DNA of 6,169 bases from Acidobacteriaceae bacterium (GCA_003140705.1 PLKU01000191.1:2910-9078); one strand, 5' to 3'. Counted from the first letter of the stretch, positions 1 to 6,169 are shown. Translations and numbers: made by a program. The notes: generated by a model not told the origin, from the sequence alone.

Positions 1-628
<628 letters not shown>

Positions 629-637
629 TCAAGGTTT

Positions 638-643
638 ATTGTA
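638..643 (-). promoter_or_regulatory. Possible -10 box for mreB
   Basis: On the minus strand the hexamer TACAAT matches five of six bases of the TATAAT consensus and ends 27 nt before the mreB start codon. No good -35 hexamer is seen 16-18 bp upstream, where the sequence is a GC-rich run. Initiation about 7 nt downstream would leave a leader of only ~20 nt, starting right at the putative Shine-Dalgarno. It is a weak candidate and the true promoter may be elsewhere. Confidence 0.3.
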
Positions 644-787
644 CGGCCAGCGGGCGGGAGCCGCATGGCACGCTCGTAATTCGCAGGAAAAGGCGCATCG
701 CAGGGGTAAACGGTGCGGTAAACTCGGGGCTTGCCGGTTCGACCGTATCTGGAACTAAACTGATCCCTGGCCTCTTCCGCGGAATTC

Positions 788-791
788 GAGG
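788..791 (+). promoter_or_regulatory. Ribosome binding site of the aldehyde dehydrogenase gene
   Basis: GAGG stands five nucleotides before the ATG at 797. It supports this start, which also gives the normal N-terminus for the family, beginning shortly before the conserved IGGEW block. Confidence 0.7.
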
Positions 792-796
792 TTTTC

Positions 797-2287
797 ATGG
801 CTTATCCCACATTTCACAACCTGATTGGCGGCGAGTGGCTGCCTGCCGTTGGCGGAAAGACGATGTTGAACGTGAACCCGGCCGATCATTCGGACGTGGT
901 CGGCGCGTTTCCTTCGTCGCATGGCGACGACGTGGCGAAGGCGGTGGCTGCGGCAAAGAAGGCGTTTGAGTCATGGCGACTGGTTCCCGCGCCCAAGCGG
1001 GCGGAGATCCTGGTGCGGGCGGGGTCGCTGCTGAAAGAGCGCAAAGAGGAGTACGCGCGCCAGATGACCCGCGAGATGGGCAAAGTGCTGGCCGAGACGC
1101 GCGGCGACGTGCAGGAAGCTATTGATGAGGCGTTTTATGTGGCTGGCGAAGGGCGGCGCCTGTTTGGGCAAACTACCCCCAGCGAGTTGCAAAACAAGTT
1201 CGCGATGAGCGTGAGAATGCCTGTGGGCGTGGTGGGACTGATTACACCGTGGAATTTTCCCATGGCGATTCCCAGCTGGAAGCTGTTTCCGGCGATGGTC
1301 GCGGGAAATACCTGTGTGATCAAGCCAGCAACGGATACGCCGCACTCGACATACAACCTGGTCGAGGCGCTTGTGGATGCGGGGCTGCCCGCGGGCGTCG
1401 TCAATATTGTGAGCGGCACAGGGCCGATTGTGGGCTCGGCGCTGGTGGAGCACCCTGATGTGCGGGCAATCAGCTTTACCGGATCGAGCGCAGTGGGTTC
1501 GCAGGTGGCGCAGCGCGCGGCGGCTACCTTCAAGCCGGTTTCTCTGGAGATGGGCGGCAAGAACGCGCAAATTGTCCTCGACGACGCCAACCTGGAGCTG
1601 GCTCTGGAAGGAGCGCTGTGGGGCTCTTTCGGAACCACGGGCCAGCGCTGCACGGCAACCAGCCGCATCCTGCTGCAGAAGGGAATTGCGGAGGCATTTA
1701 AGACGGAGTTTGTGGCGCGAGCGAAGAAACTTAAGGTCGGCAACGGGCTCGATGAATCCATCGAGGTTGGGCCGCAGGTGAACGCAAACCAGATTGAGAC
1801 ATCGACGAGATATGTCGAGATCGCTCTCGCTGAAGGGGCAAAGCTGTTGGCCGGCGGTCACGCTTTGACAGGTGGAAGTTATGCTTCAGGAACTTTCTTT
1901 GAGCCCACGATACTGGGCGGAGTGACTCCCACGATGCGAATCGCACGCGAGGAGGTGTTTGGACCGGTGGTGAGCCTCATTGAGTTCGATACCTTCGAGC
2001 AAGCTGTGGAGATTGCGAATTCGATCGACTACGGACTTTCAACGGCGCTCTATACAAAGGATGTGAATCGAGCGTTCACGGCGATCCGCGACCTGGAGGC
2101 CGGAATCACTTACATCAATGCTCCCACTATCGGTGCGGAGGTTCATTTGCCTTTTGGCGGCGTGAAGCACACGGGGAATGGCCATCGCGAGGGCAATGGA
2201 GCGATCGACTTCTTCACAACGTGGAAGGCTGTGTATGTCGATTACTCCGACAAGCTGCAGCGGGCGCAGATCGACAACGCGGAGTGA
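797..2287 (+). CDS. NAD(P)+-dependent aldehyde dehydrogenase, alpha-ketoglutaric-semialdehyde-dehydrogenase-like
   Basis: Soluble enzyme oxidising an aldehyde to the carboxylate with NAD+ or NADP+. At 496 residues it is full length. All key family elements are visible: IGGEW (10-14), the oxyanion-hole Asn153 in PWNFP, cofactor Lys176 in the KPA motif, SFTGS (226-230), general base Glu251 in EMGGK, catalytic Cys285 in GQRCTATSR, and Glu386 in EEVFGP, which binds the nicotinamide ribose. The C-terminal [15 protein letters not shown] (446-460) resembles semialdehyde dehydrogenases acting on alpha-ketoglutarate semialdehyde, with some likeness to the ALDH7 group. The true substrate cannot be read from the sequence; alternatives are succinate, aminoadipate or betaine-type semialdehydes. 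The gene lies 61 nt upstream of ald on the same strand with no terminator seen between, which suggests co-transcription and a role in amino-acid or amine catabolism. The family is certain; the substrate is a guess. Confidence 0.93.
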   Translation: MAYPTFHNLIGGEWLPAVGGKTMLNVNPADHSDVVGAFPSSHGDDVAKAVAAAKKAFESWRLVPAPKRAEILVRAGSLLKERKEEYARQMTREMGKVLAETRGDVQEAIDEAFYVAGEGRRLFGQTTPSELQNKFAMSVRMPVGVVGLITPWNFPMAIPSWKLFPAMVAGNTCVIKPATDTPHSTYNLVEALVDAGLPAGVVNIVSGTGPIVGSALVEHPDVRAISFTGSSAVGSQVAQRAAATFKPVSLEMGGKNAQIVLDDANLELALEGALWGSFGTTGQRCTATSRILLQKGIAEAFKTEFVARAKKLKVGNGLDESIEVGPQVNANQIETSTRYVEIALAEGAKLLAGGHALTGGSYASGTFFEPTILGGVTPTMRIAREEVFGPVVSLIEFDTFEQAVEIANSIDYGLSTALYTKDVNRAFTAIRDLEAGITYINAPTIGAEVHLPFGGVKHTGNGHREGNGAIDFFTTWKAVYVDYSDKLQRAQIDNAE

Positions 2288-2335
2288 GCAGGAATTTTCT
2301 TCTGATCCGAGCGCTCTCCAGGCGGCATCCAACGC

Positions 2336-2342
2336 AAAGGAG
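2336..2342 (+). promoter_or_regulatory. Strong ribosome binding site that fixes the ald start
   Basis: AAAGGAG lies six nucleotides before the ATG at 2349. The same frame is open for a further 57 codons upstream, back into the aldehyde dehydrogenase gene, but those codons read as low-homology sequence. This Shine-Dalgarno and the canonical [10 protein letters not shown] start settle the true start. Confidence 0.9.
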
Positions 2343-2348
2343 TCAATC

Positions 2349-3464
2349 ATGATCATCGGCGTTCCCAAAGAAATCAAGGACAATGAGGCGCGCGTCGGCG
2401 TTACCCCGGCGGGCGTGAAGGCGCTGACCGAGGCTGGGCACTTTGTGCTGGTGGAGACCAACGCAGGCGCGGAGTCTGGATTTCTAGATGCCGAGTATCA
2501 GGATGCCGGCGCGGAGATTGTGAGCGAGGCCGGGTATGTGTGGAGCAAGTCGGAGATGGTGGTCAAGGTAAAAGAGCCCATCGAGAAGGAATATGCGTTT
2601 TTTCGAGAGGGGCTGGTGCTGTTCACTTATCTGCACCTTGCGCCGCTGCCGGATTTGACCGAAAAGCTGCTGGAGTCGAAGGTGATTGGCATCGCGTATG
2701 AGACTGTGCGCGACAAGAAGGGTACGCTTCCGCTGCTGACGCCAATGAGCGAGGTGGCGGGGAGGATGAGCGTGCAGGTGGGTGCGACGTACCTTGAGAA
2801 AGAGCGCGGTGGGCGGGGCATTCTGTTAGGCGGCGTGCCGGGAGTGCCGCCGGCGCACGTTTGCATTATTGGCGGTGGGATCGTGGGTACCAATGCAGCG
2901 CGAATCGCGCTTGGCTTCGGCGCGAAGGTGACGCTTGTTGATGTGAATCTGAATCGCCTGCGCCAACTTGAAGACATCTTCGGAGGAAGGCTTTATACAC
3001 TGGCTTCGAACAGCTACAACCTGGCTCACGCAACAAAAGAGGCCGACCTGGTGATTGGTGGTGTTCTGATTCCCGGAACTACAGCGCCAAAGATTGTGAC
3101 CCGCGGCATGGTGGCTGCGATGAAAAAGGGCGCAGTCATTGTGGATGTGGCCATCGACCAAGGAGGTTGCGTGGAGACGGCACGGCCCACATCGCTCTCG
3201 AATCCGAGTTACGTGGTTAACGGCGTGGTGCATTATTGCGTGACGAATATGCCGGGAGCGGTGCCGCATACTTCAACACTGGCGCTGACGAACTCGACGT
3301 TCCCATACCTGCTGCGGATTGCCAACCTGGGCGCGCGTGAAGCGCTCAAGCAGGATGCTGGCCTAGCCGATGGGCTCAATACGTGGATGGGCACGCTTGC
3401 GCATCGCGGCGTCGCTGAAAGCCAGGAACGGACCTGGAGCGCGCCGGCAACCTTGATTGCGTAA
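2349..3464 (+). CDS. ald: Alanine dehydrogenase
   Basis: Catalyses reversible oxidative deamination of L-alanine to pyruvate and ammonium with NAD+ in the cytoplasm; the family forms hexamers. The 371-residue length is typical. Catalytic and substrate residues fall at the positions known from the Mycobacterium tuberculosis enzyme: Arg15 in the N-terminal ARVGVTP block, Lys75 in VKVKEP, His96 in TYLHLAP and Asp270 in VDVAIDQGG. The Rossmann fold shows the glycine-rich GGGIVG (175-180). Asp198 at the end of the second strand (VTLVDVN) predicts NAD+ rather than NADP+. The [10 protein letters not shown] block near 301-310 is also typical. It probably shares a transcript with the upstream aldehyde dehydrogenase, and its much better Shine-Dalgarno suggests higher translation. 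It could feed alanine nitrogen and carbon to central metabolism, or regenerate pyruvate for a pyruvate-dependent aminotransferase not in this window. Lysine-2-oxoglutarate-type relatives are excluded by the length and motifs. Confidence 0.97.
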   Translation: MIIGVPKEIKDNEARVGVTPAGVKALTEAGHFVLVETNAGAESGFLDAEYQDAGAEIVSEAGYVWSKSEMVVKVKEPIEKEYAFFREGLVLFTYLHLAPLPDLTEKLLESKVIGIAYETVRDKKGTLPLLTPMSEVAGRMSVQVGATYLEKERGGRGILLGGVPGVPPAHVCIIGGGIVGTNAARIALGFGAKVTLVDVNLNRLRQLEDIFGGRLYTLASNSYNLAHATKEADLVIGGVLIPGTTAPKIVTRGMVAAMKKGAVIVDVAIDQGGCVETARPTSLSNPSYVVNGVVHYCVTNMPGAVPHTSTLALTNSTFPYLLRIANLGAREALKQDAGLADGLNTWMGTLAHRGVAESQERTWSAPATLIA

Positions 3465-3483
3465 ACGTCCACTGCCGTACAAT
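3453..3483 (+). promoter_or_regulatory. Possible promoter for the NIPSNAP gene
   Basis: TACAAT (3478-3483) is a five-of-six -10 match. TTGATT (3453-3458), inside the last codons of ald, could be a -35, but the 19-bp spacing is long. Initiation near 3490 would give a leader of about 16 nt carrying the GGAGG Shine-Dalgarno. No terminator is visible after ald, so read-through from the upstream operon is an equally good explanation. Confidence 0.4.
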
Positions 3484-3495
3484 CATTCTTCGCCC

Positions 3496-3500
3496 GGAGG
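3496..3500 (+). promoter_or_regulatory. Ribosome binding site of the NIPSNAP gene
   Basis: A full GGAGG core lies five nucleotides before the ATG at 3506. It confirms that translation starts directly at the twin-arginine signal sequence. Confidence 0.8.
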
Positions 3501-3505
3501 ACACC

Positions 3506-4300
3506 ATGGAACGCCGCCATTTTCTTGCTGCTTCACTCGCCACTTCCGCCGCTGCCATGACAGGCAACGCGGCCGCGCAAACCCCTTCAGCCAGCGCTCG
3601 CGAATTCTACCAACTGCGCCGCTACAGCTTGAAGAGCGGGCCGCAGTTGAAGCTGACTGAGAGTTTCCTGGGTGACGCGCTGATTCCAGCCCTGACTCGG
3701 CTGAGCATGGGGCCGATAGGCGCTTTCAGCCTGACGATTGGTCCCGAGACGCCGGCGTACTACGTGCTGATTCCAGGATCGTCGATTGAAGTGCATGCCG
3801 AGCTGAATCTGCGGCTTGGCCAGGACGCGGAATTCATCAAGGCTGCTGATCCATTCTGGAATGCAACCGCGGCTACGCCGGCCTTTCAGCGTGCAGATAG
3901 TTCATTGCTGCGGGCCTTCGAGGGCTGGCCAAAGCTGACGCCGCCGGCCGCCGCGGCTACCAAGGACAAACGCATCTTTCAATTGCGGATTTACGAGAGC
4001 CCCAGCAACGGAGCACACGCCCGCAAGGTGGAGATGTTTCATTCCGGAGAGTTTGAGATTTTCAAGGCTGCCGGCTTCCACCCGGTGTTCTTTGGCGATA
4101 CGCAGATCGGCGCGCGGATGCCGAATCTGCAATACATGCTGGCCTTCAAGGATATGGCCGAGCTGGATGCGCGGTGGGACGTCTTCCGCAACGATCCCGC
4201 ATGGAAGAAGCTTTCTGCCAATCCGCGATACGCTTATGACAATATCGTTGATAACATTACCAACCTGATTCTCACGCCGCTGGCTTGCTCTCAAATCTGA
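3506..4300 (+). CDS. Exported NIPSNAP-family protein with a Tat-type signal peptide
   Basis: A 264-residue protein of two NIPSNAP-like (dimeric alpha/beta barrel, ferredoxin-like) repeats. The N-terminus, ERRHFLAAS, contains a twin-arginine motif followed by an Ala-rich hydrophobic stretch and a likely cleavage site after NAAA (about residue 24). This predicts export, probably folded, through the Tat system. Repeat one runs roughly 33-140, from REFYQLRRY; repeat two runs roughly 156-258, from RIFQLRIYES through MLAFKDMAELDARWDVF to the DPAWKKL block typical of NIPSNAP C-termini. The two repeats start with related strands (EFYQLRRY and IFQLRIYE). The biochemical role of bacterial NIPSNAP proteins is not established and none is claimed here. 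Tat use may mean that it folds or binds a ligand in the cytoplasm first. It sits 41 nt behind ald and may be partly co-transcribed, but a functional link is only inference. The family call is confident. Confidence 0.88.
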   Translation: MERRHFLAASLATSAAAMTGNAAAQTPSASAREFYQLRRYSLKSGPQLKLTESFLGDALIPALTRLSMGPIGAFSLTIGPETPAYYVLIPGSSIEVHAELNLRLGQDAEFIKAADPFWNATAATPAFQRADSSLLRAFEGWPKLTPPAAAATKDKRIFQLRIYESPSNGAHARKVEMFHSGEFEIFKAAGFHPVFFGDTQIGARMPNLQYMLAFKDMAELDARWDVFRNDPAWKKLSANPRYAYDNIVDNITNLILTPLACSQI

Positions 4301-4384
4301 GGCTTCGGGATCTCTCAAAGCAGCGCTAGCCACAATCGCGACTTTGGTTTTTTGAATGTGGAAGGCGCGGGAAAGAGATTCTTG
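4301..4384. other. Intergenic spacer after the NIPSNAP gene, with a weak terminator candidate
   Basis: No gene is seen. The only structure is an imperfect dyad, CCACAATCGCG with ACTTTGG (4330-4347), directly followed by six T residues (4348-4353). The stem contains mismatches, so it is at best a poor intrinsic terminator for the upstream genes. Confidence 0.25.
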
Positions 4385-4414
4385 TTGACATCAACTATCT
4401 AATAGGCATATATC
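4385..4414 (+). promoter_or_regulatory. Promoter of the padR-CPBP operon
   Basis: A perfect -35 consensus TTGACA (4385-4390) is followed after 18 bp by TATATC (4409-4414), a four-of-six -10. Initiation about 7 nt later falls at 4420-4422, only a few bases before the padR ATG at 4425. There is no Shine-Dalgarno in that gap, so the mRNA is probably leaderless or nearly so. The -10 overlaps one copy of a 10-bp direct repeat and the spacer holds the other, as expected for a repressor-controlled promoter. Confidence 0.6.
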
Positions 4415-4420
4415 TAATAG
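4396..4420 (+). repeat. 10-bp direct repeat pair, likely PadR operator
   Basis: TATCTAATAG occurs at 4396-4405 and again, identically, at 4411-4420, a 15-bp period. The first copy with its preceding C also reads as a short dyad, CTAT-CTA-ATAG. One copy lies between the -35 and -10, the other overlaps the -10 and the probable start point, just upstream of a gene for a winged-helix repressor. Autoregulation by the encoded PadR protein is the natural reading, inferred from position only. Confidence 0.55.
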
Positions 4421-4424
4421 CGCT

Positions 4425-5027
4425 ATGGCGAAACGATCAAGTTCATCCATGGAAGTGCTGCTGGGACTGCTGACGATCGAACCTATGTCGGGATACGACC
4501 TGGGCCAGACGATTCGTGGATCGATCGGTCACTTTTGGAACGAAAGCTACGGCCAGATCTATCCCAATCTGAAGAAGTTGGCGGCCGATGGGTTGGTGAG
4601 CGCGAAGACCGAGAAGCAAAAGGGCAAGCCGGAGCGACGCATCTACTCCATCACAAGAGAAGGGCGTGAGAGGCTGACGAATTGGCTGGCGGTTCCGCCG
4701 CAAGCCGAAGTCCCGCGCAATGAATTGCTGCTGAAGCTGTTTTTCGGCGCGCAGGTCTTCCCGGATATCTCGATCGGCTACATCGAGCGCATGGCGGAGT
4801 CGGAGCGCAGTTCAATCCAGCTCATCAAGAGAGCGGCTGAGGAAATTGCCAGGAATCAACAGTATCCTGACGCCCCTTACTGGAAGATGGCTGCGCGCTT
4901 CGGAGAGATCGAATTGGAGGCGCATTTGCGCTGGGCCGAAGAGACTTTAGCCGAATTGAAGAAAATTGCGGGCAAGCGCCGAGGTAATGCGGAGCCTGGT
5001 AAGGAGAAGAAACATGCAAGTCAATGA
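4425..5027 (+). CDS. PadR-family transcriptional regulator with Vir-type C-terminal domain
   Basis: A 200-residue DNA-binding protein, probably a dimeric ligand-responsive repressor. The N-terminal winged helix (about 9-90) carries family hallmarks: LGLLTIEPMSGYDL (13-26), FWNESYGQIYPNLKKL with recognition-helix sequence (37-52), DGLVSA (55-60), and the wing ending IYSITREGRERLTNWL (73-88). Residues about 98-180 form the long alpha-helical dimerisation region of the Vir-like PadR C-terminal type. The tail (183-200) is lysine-rich and looks disordered. The ATG at 4425 is preferred because it sits just after a good promoter; no Shine-Dalgarno precedes it or the internal ATG at 4449. The 3' end overlaps the next gene by 14 nt, so the two are co-transcribed and perhaps translationally coupled. 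It likely represses its own operon through the TATCTAATAG repeats. The ligand is unknown; phenolic acids or antibiotics are known for some relatives, but nothing here indicates either. Confidence 0.93.
   Translation: MAKRSSSSMEVLLGLLTIEPMSGYDLGQTIRGSIGHFWNESYGQIYPNLKKLAADGLVSAKTEKQKGKPERRIYSITREGRERLTNWLAVPPQAEVPRNELLLKLFFGAQVFPDISIGYIERMAESERSSIQLIKRAAEEIARNQQYPDAPYWKMAARFGEIELEAHLRWAEETLAELKKIAGKRRGNAEPGKEKKHASQ
5001..5006 (+). promoter_or_regulatory. Ribosome binding site inside padR that sets the CPBP start
   Basis: AAGGAG within the last padR codons lies seven nucleotides before the ATG at 5014. An upstream in-frame ATG at 4966 has no comparable site and would add 16 Arg-rich residues, so 5014 is the likely start. 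Confidence 0.85.
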
Positions 5028-5787
5028 AACTCTCGCAGCAATAGACATTGTAGGACATCAAGAGCCGCAGCAGATTGCTTCGTGGGGCAGGCTATGGGGT
5101 TTCATCCTCATCGGAGCGGGCGTGGTCGTCCTGGGCTTTCTTGCGCAACATGCACCGACGGGAGGTACTGGCGGCCCGGCTGCCGGACAGTTTGCTAGCC
5201 ACAGTCAAGCCATTCCCATTTACCTTGGCGCAATCTTTATGGACTGGGCGCTCCTTTATTACTGCTGGGCCGCCGTGCATCATTACGGGGGAAATCTTGA
5301 AATGCTTTCAGGCGGACGATGGACTACGTGGAAGAGCGTAGCGGCAGATGTTGCGATCGCGCTTCCATTTTGGGCGCTATGGGAAGGTGCTGCCTTTGGG
5401 GTTCGGTGGCTTTTGGCGCTGGGGATGTCGGGAGCGGGCAGCGCGAAGTCTGTTGCCAGCCTGTTGCCGCAAAGTTTGCCAGAAATCCTGGTTTGGATCG
5501 CAGCCTCAATCACTGCTGGGGTCTGCGAGGAACTGGCATTTCGCGGATTTCTGCAGCGTCAGCTCCATGCGCTGAGCGGGAATATCGTAGTGGCTGTCCT
5601 GGCGCAGGGCGTGGTGTTCGGCCTGTTCCACAGCTATCAGGGTTGGACGAATGTGATCGTGATCAGCGTCCTCGGGGTTCTGTATGGCGCGCTTGCCGCC
5701 AGGCGCGGGAATCTGCGCGCAAACATCATTGCCCATGCTTGGTCCGACATTTGGGGCGGCTGGCTGCAAATGCTGGTCTTCAGGTAA
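5014..5787 (+). CDS. CPBP-family (Abi/CAAX-like) intramembrane glutamic/metallo-protease
   Basis: A 257-residue polytopic membrane protein with about seven hydrophobic segments (approximately 27-45, 67-88, 110-134, 156-170, 189-206, 212-229 and 234-252). All three CPBP active-site motifs are present: EExxxR as Glu172-Glu173 to Arg177, FxxxH as Phe202 to His206, and the last-motif His241 with Asp245. By family knowledge (PF02517), such proteins include Rce1-type CAAX endopeptidases, bacteriocin self-immunity proteins and processing enzymes; the substrate here cannot be inferred. The intact motifs suggest an active enzyme rather than a degenerate one. The gene starts inside padR and has its own Shine-Dalgarno, making a two-gene operon in which PadR probably controls the protease. 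No bacteriocin, pheromone precursor or ABC exporter is visible next to it. The family assignment is strong. Confidence 0.92.
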   Translation: MQVNETLAAIDIVGHQEPQQIASWGRLWGFILIGAGVVVLGFLAQHAPTGGTGGPAAGQFASHSQAIPIYLGAIFMDWALLYYCWAAVHHYGGNLEMLSGGRWTTWKSVAADVAIALPFWALWEGAAFGVRWLLALGMSGAGSAKSVASLLPQSLPEILVWIAASITAGVCEELAFRGFLQRQLHALSGNIVVAVLAQGVVFGLFHSYQGWTNVIVISVLGVLYGALAARRGNLRANIIAHAWSDIWGGWLQMLVFR

Positions 5788-5807
5788 GGACGGCAGGCCA
5801 GCATTTT
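5768..5807 (+). terminator. Inverted repeat across the CPBP stop codon, possible intrinsic terminator
   Basis: AAATGCTGG (5768-5776) and its exact reverse complement CCAGCATTT (5798-5806) flank a 21-nt loop containing the TAA stop at 5785-5787. A T-run follows on the plus strand and is partly used by the stem. The stem has only four G/C pairs and the loop is large, so termination would be modest. The next gene has its own promoter about 80 bp downstream, which fits a transcript end here. Confidence 0.4.
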
Positions 5808-5852
5808 CTGTTCACTGACGGGGTTCAGCGAGCCAGGTGTTTGCGCCGTGGT

Positions 5853-5866
5853 GGCTGTTGGCTGTT
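5853..5866 (+). repeat. Tandem 7-bp repeat upstream of the kinase promoter
   Basis: GGCTGTT occurs twice without a gap (5853-5859 and 5860-5866), placed at the -35 side of the TATAAT box. A short GTTGG/CCAAC dyad (5857-5861 and 5876-5880) overlaps it. It may be a regulator site or chance; nothing else supports a function. Confidence 0.3.
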
Positions 5867-5894
5867 CCCTGTCTTCCAACCACCGCACTATAAT
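5865..5894 (+). promoter_or_regulatory. Promoter of the histidine kinase gene with consensus -10
   Basis: A perfect TATAAT (5889-5894) ends six bases before the ATG at 5901. TTCCCT (5865-5870), 18 bp upstream, is the best but poor -35 (three of six), suggesting activator dependence or reliance on the strong -10. Transcription would begin at or next to the start codon, and no Shine-Dalgarno is present, so the message is likely leaderless. Confidence 0.6.
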
Positions 5895-5900
5895 CGCGGC

Positions 5901-6169
5901 ATGCCGTTCCTTGCCGATCCTCGGCGCCGTTCTGTCGCCCTTCTTGCGGGTGGGGTGGTGCTCGGCCTTGCTTTGCTGGGCGGCCTGAACGCGTTCAACA
6001 CTACGAACGTCCAGTTTCTCAATCCGGAGACCTCTGGAGAAACGCTGCTCTTTACCAGCCTGACTGTGGTTGTGTTTCTCCTGCTGCTGGTCCTGCTGAT
6101 GCTGCTGCTGCGGAACATGCTGAAGCTGTATGCGGACCAAAGCAGCAGCGCGCTGGGCTCCCGGCTGCG
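5901..6169 (+). CDS. N-terminus of a probable NtrY-type sensor histidine kinase (partial)
   Basis: The frame is open for 89 codons and runs off the right edge. A short basic start (PRRRS, 7-11) is followed by a first transmembrane segment (about 11-30), a very short external stretch with the NPETSGETL block (41-49), a Leu-rich second segment (about 50-70, FLLLLVLLMLLLR at 59-71) and a juxtamembrane RNMLKLYADQ helix ending LGSRL (85-89). This hairpin plus juxtamembrane pattern resembles NtrY-like nitrogen-related kinases of Acidobacteriota, where HAMP, PAS and kinase domains follow, often with an NtrC-type response regulator gene. Those domains are outside the window, so the call rests on resemblance of the N-terminus from memory. 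Alternatives are another membrane sensor or an unrelated two-helix membrane protein. The ATG at 5901 is chosen from its position at the expected transcription start; no ribosome site precedes it. Confidence 0.62.
   Translation, partial: MPFLADPRRRSVALLAGGVVLGLALLGGLNAFNTTNVQFLNPETSGETLLFTSLTVVVFLLLLVLLMLLLRNMLKLYADQSSSALGSRL

Noticed and set aside
971..1861. A 296-codon open frame on the minus strand, and a 208-codon one at 1135-1761, inside the aldehyde dehydrogenase gene
   Set aside because: The translations have no recognisable motif and are rich in His/Arg or Ser/Pro, as expected of antisense shadows of a GC-rich gene; the plus-strand frame has every aldehyde dehydrogenase active-site motif.
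2178..2348. 57-codon in-frame extension upstream of ald, overlapping the aldehyde dehydrogenase 3' end
   Set aside because: The added residues are unlike the family, and AAAGGAG six bases before 2349 plus the canonical [10 protein letters not shown] start mark the real beginning.
2826..3269. Minus-strand 147-codon open frame inside ald
   Set aside because: His/Arg-rich shadow opposite the conserved Rossmann domain of alanine dehydrogenase; no ribosome site or motif.
4966..5013. Upstream ATG giving the protease 16 extra residues
   Set aside because: The extra segment is Arg-rich padR coding sequence in another frame and lacks a ribosome site, whereas 5014 has AAGGAG at seven bases.
5014..5787. 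Reading the CPBP protein as part of a bacteriocin, abortive-infection or anti-phage system
   Set aside because: No toxin, precursor peptide, exporter, nuclease or other defence gene is nearby; the family membership alone does not support it.
6078..6113. CTG-rich stretch that looks like a triplet microsatellite
   Set aside because: The codons encode the Leu-rich second transmembrane helix and are interrupted by GTC and ATG; this is composition, not a repeat array.
5637..6140. Minus-strand 167-codon open frame opposite the protease end and the kinase start
   Set aside because: It is Gln-rich because it reads the complement of Leu CTG codons in the kinase transmembrane segment, and it spans two real genes and a promoter.

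Overview
The window looks like an ordinary chromosomal stretch of a moderately GC-rich bacterium. The best guess is Acidobacteriota (Terriglobia/Acidobacteriaceae type). That rests on recalled family resemblance: the form of the MreB, a Tat-signal NIPSNAP protein, a stand-alone PadR regulator, and an NtrY-like histidine kinase whose N-terminus resembles acidobacterial ones. No rRNA, tRNA, CRISPR array, insertion sequence or phage gene was seen.

Layout, left to right. (1) 610 to the left edge, minus strand: the first 203 codons of mreB, the rod-shape actin homologue. (2) 611-796: a 186-bp divergent intergenic region with short direct repeats and weak promoter-like boxes. (3) 797-3464, plus strand: an NAD(P)+-dependent aldehyde dehydrogenase followed after 61 nt by an L-alanine dehydrogenase (ald) with a strong Shine-Dalgarno, probably one catabolic operon. 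(4) 3506-4300: a Tat-exported two-domain NIPSNAP protein only 41 nt behind ald, with its own possible promoter. (5) 4301-4424: a promoter region with a perfect TTGACA box and two copies of a 10-bp direct repeat around the -10. (6) 4425-5787: a PadR-family regulator overlapping by 14 nt a CPBP-family intramembrane metalloprotease with all three motifs intact; this is a tight regulator-protease operon. (7) 5788-5900: a stem-loop across the protease stop codon, then a consensus TATAAT box six bases before the next ATG. (8) 5901 to the right edge: the N-terminus of a two-transmembrane protein that looks like an NtrY-type sensor kinase.

How the genes work together (inference). The dehydrogenase pair would oxidise an aldehyde and recycle alanine to pyruvate plus ammonium, as expected when an aminotransferase elsewhere uses pyruvate as amino acceptor. 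The PadR protein probably represses its own promoter through the repeats and so controls the membrane protease. Both padR and the kinase gene appear to be transcribed with almost no 5' leader and lack a Shine-Dalgarno, whereas the aldehyde dehydrogenase, ald, NIPSNAP and CPBP genes have clear ones. I found no convincing undescribed multi-gene system. The regulator/protease pair with its repeat-flanked promoter and the leaderless starts are the items most worth checking.
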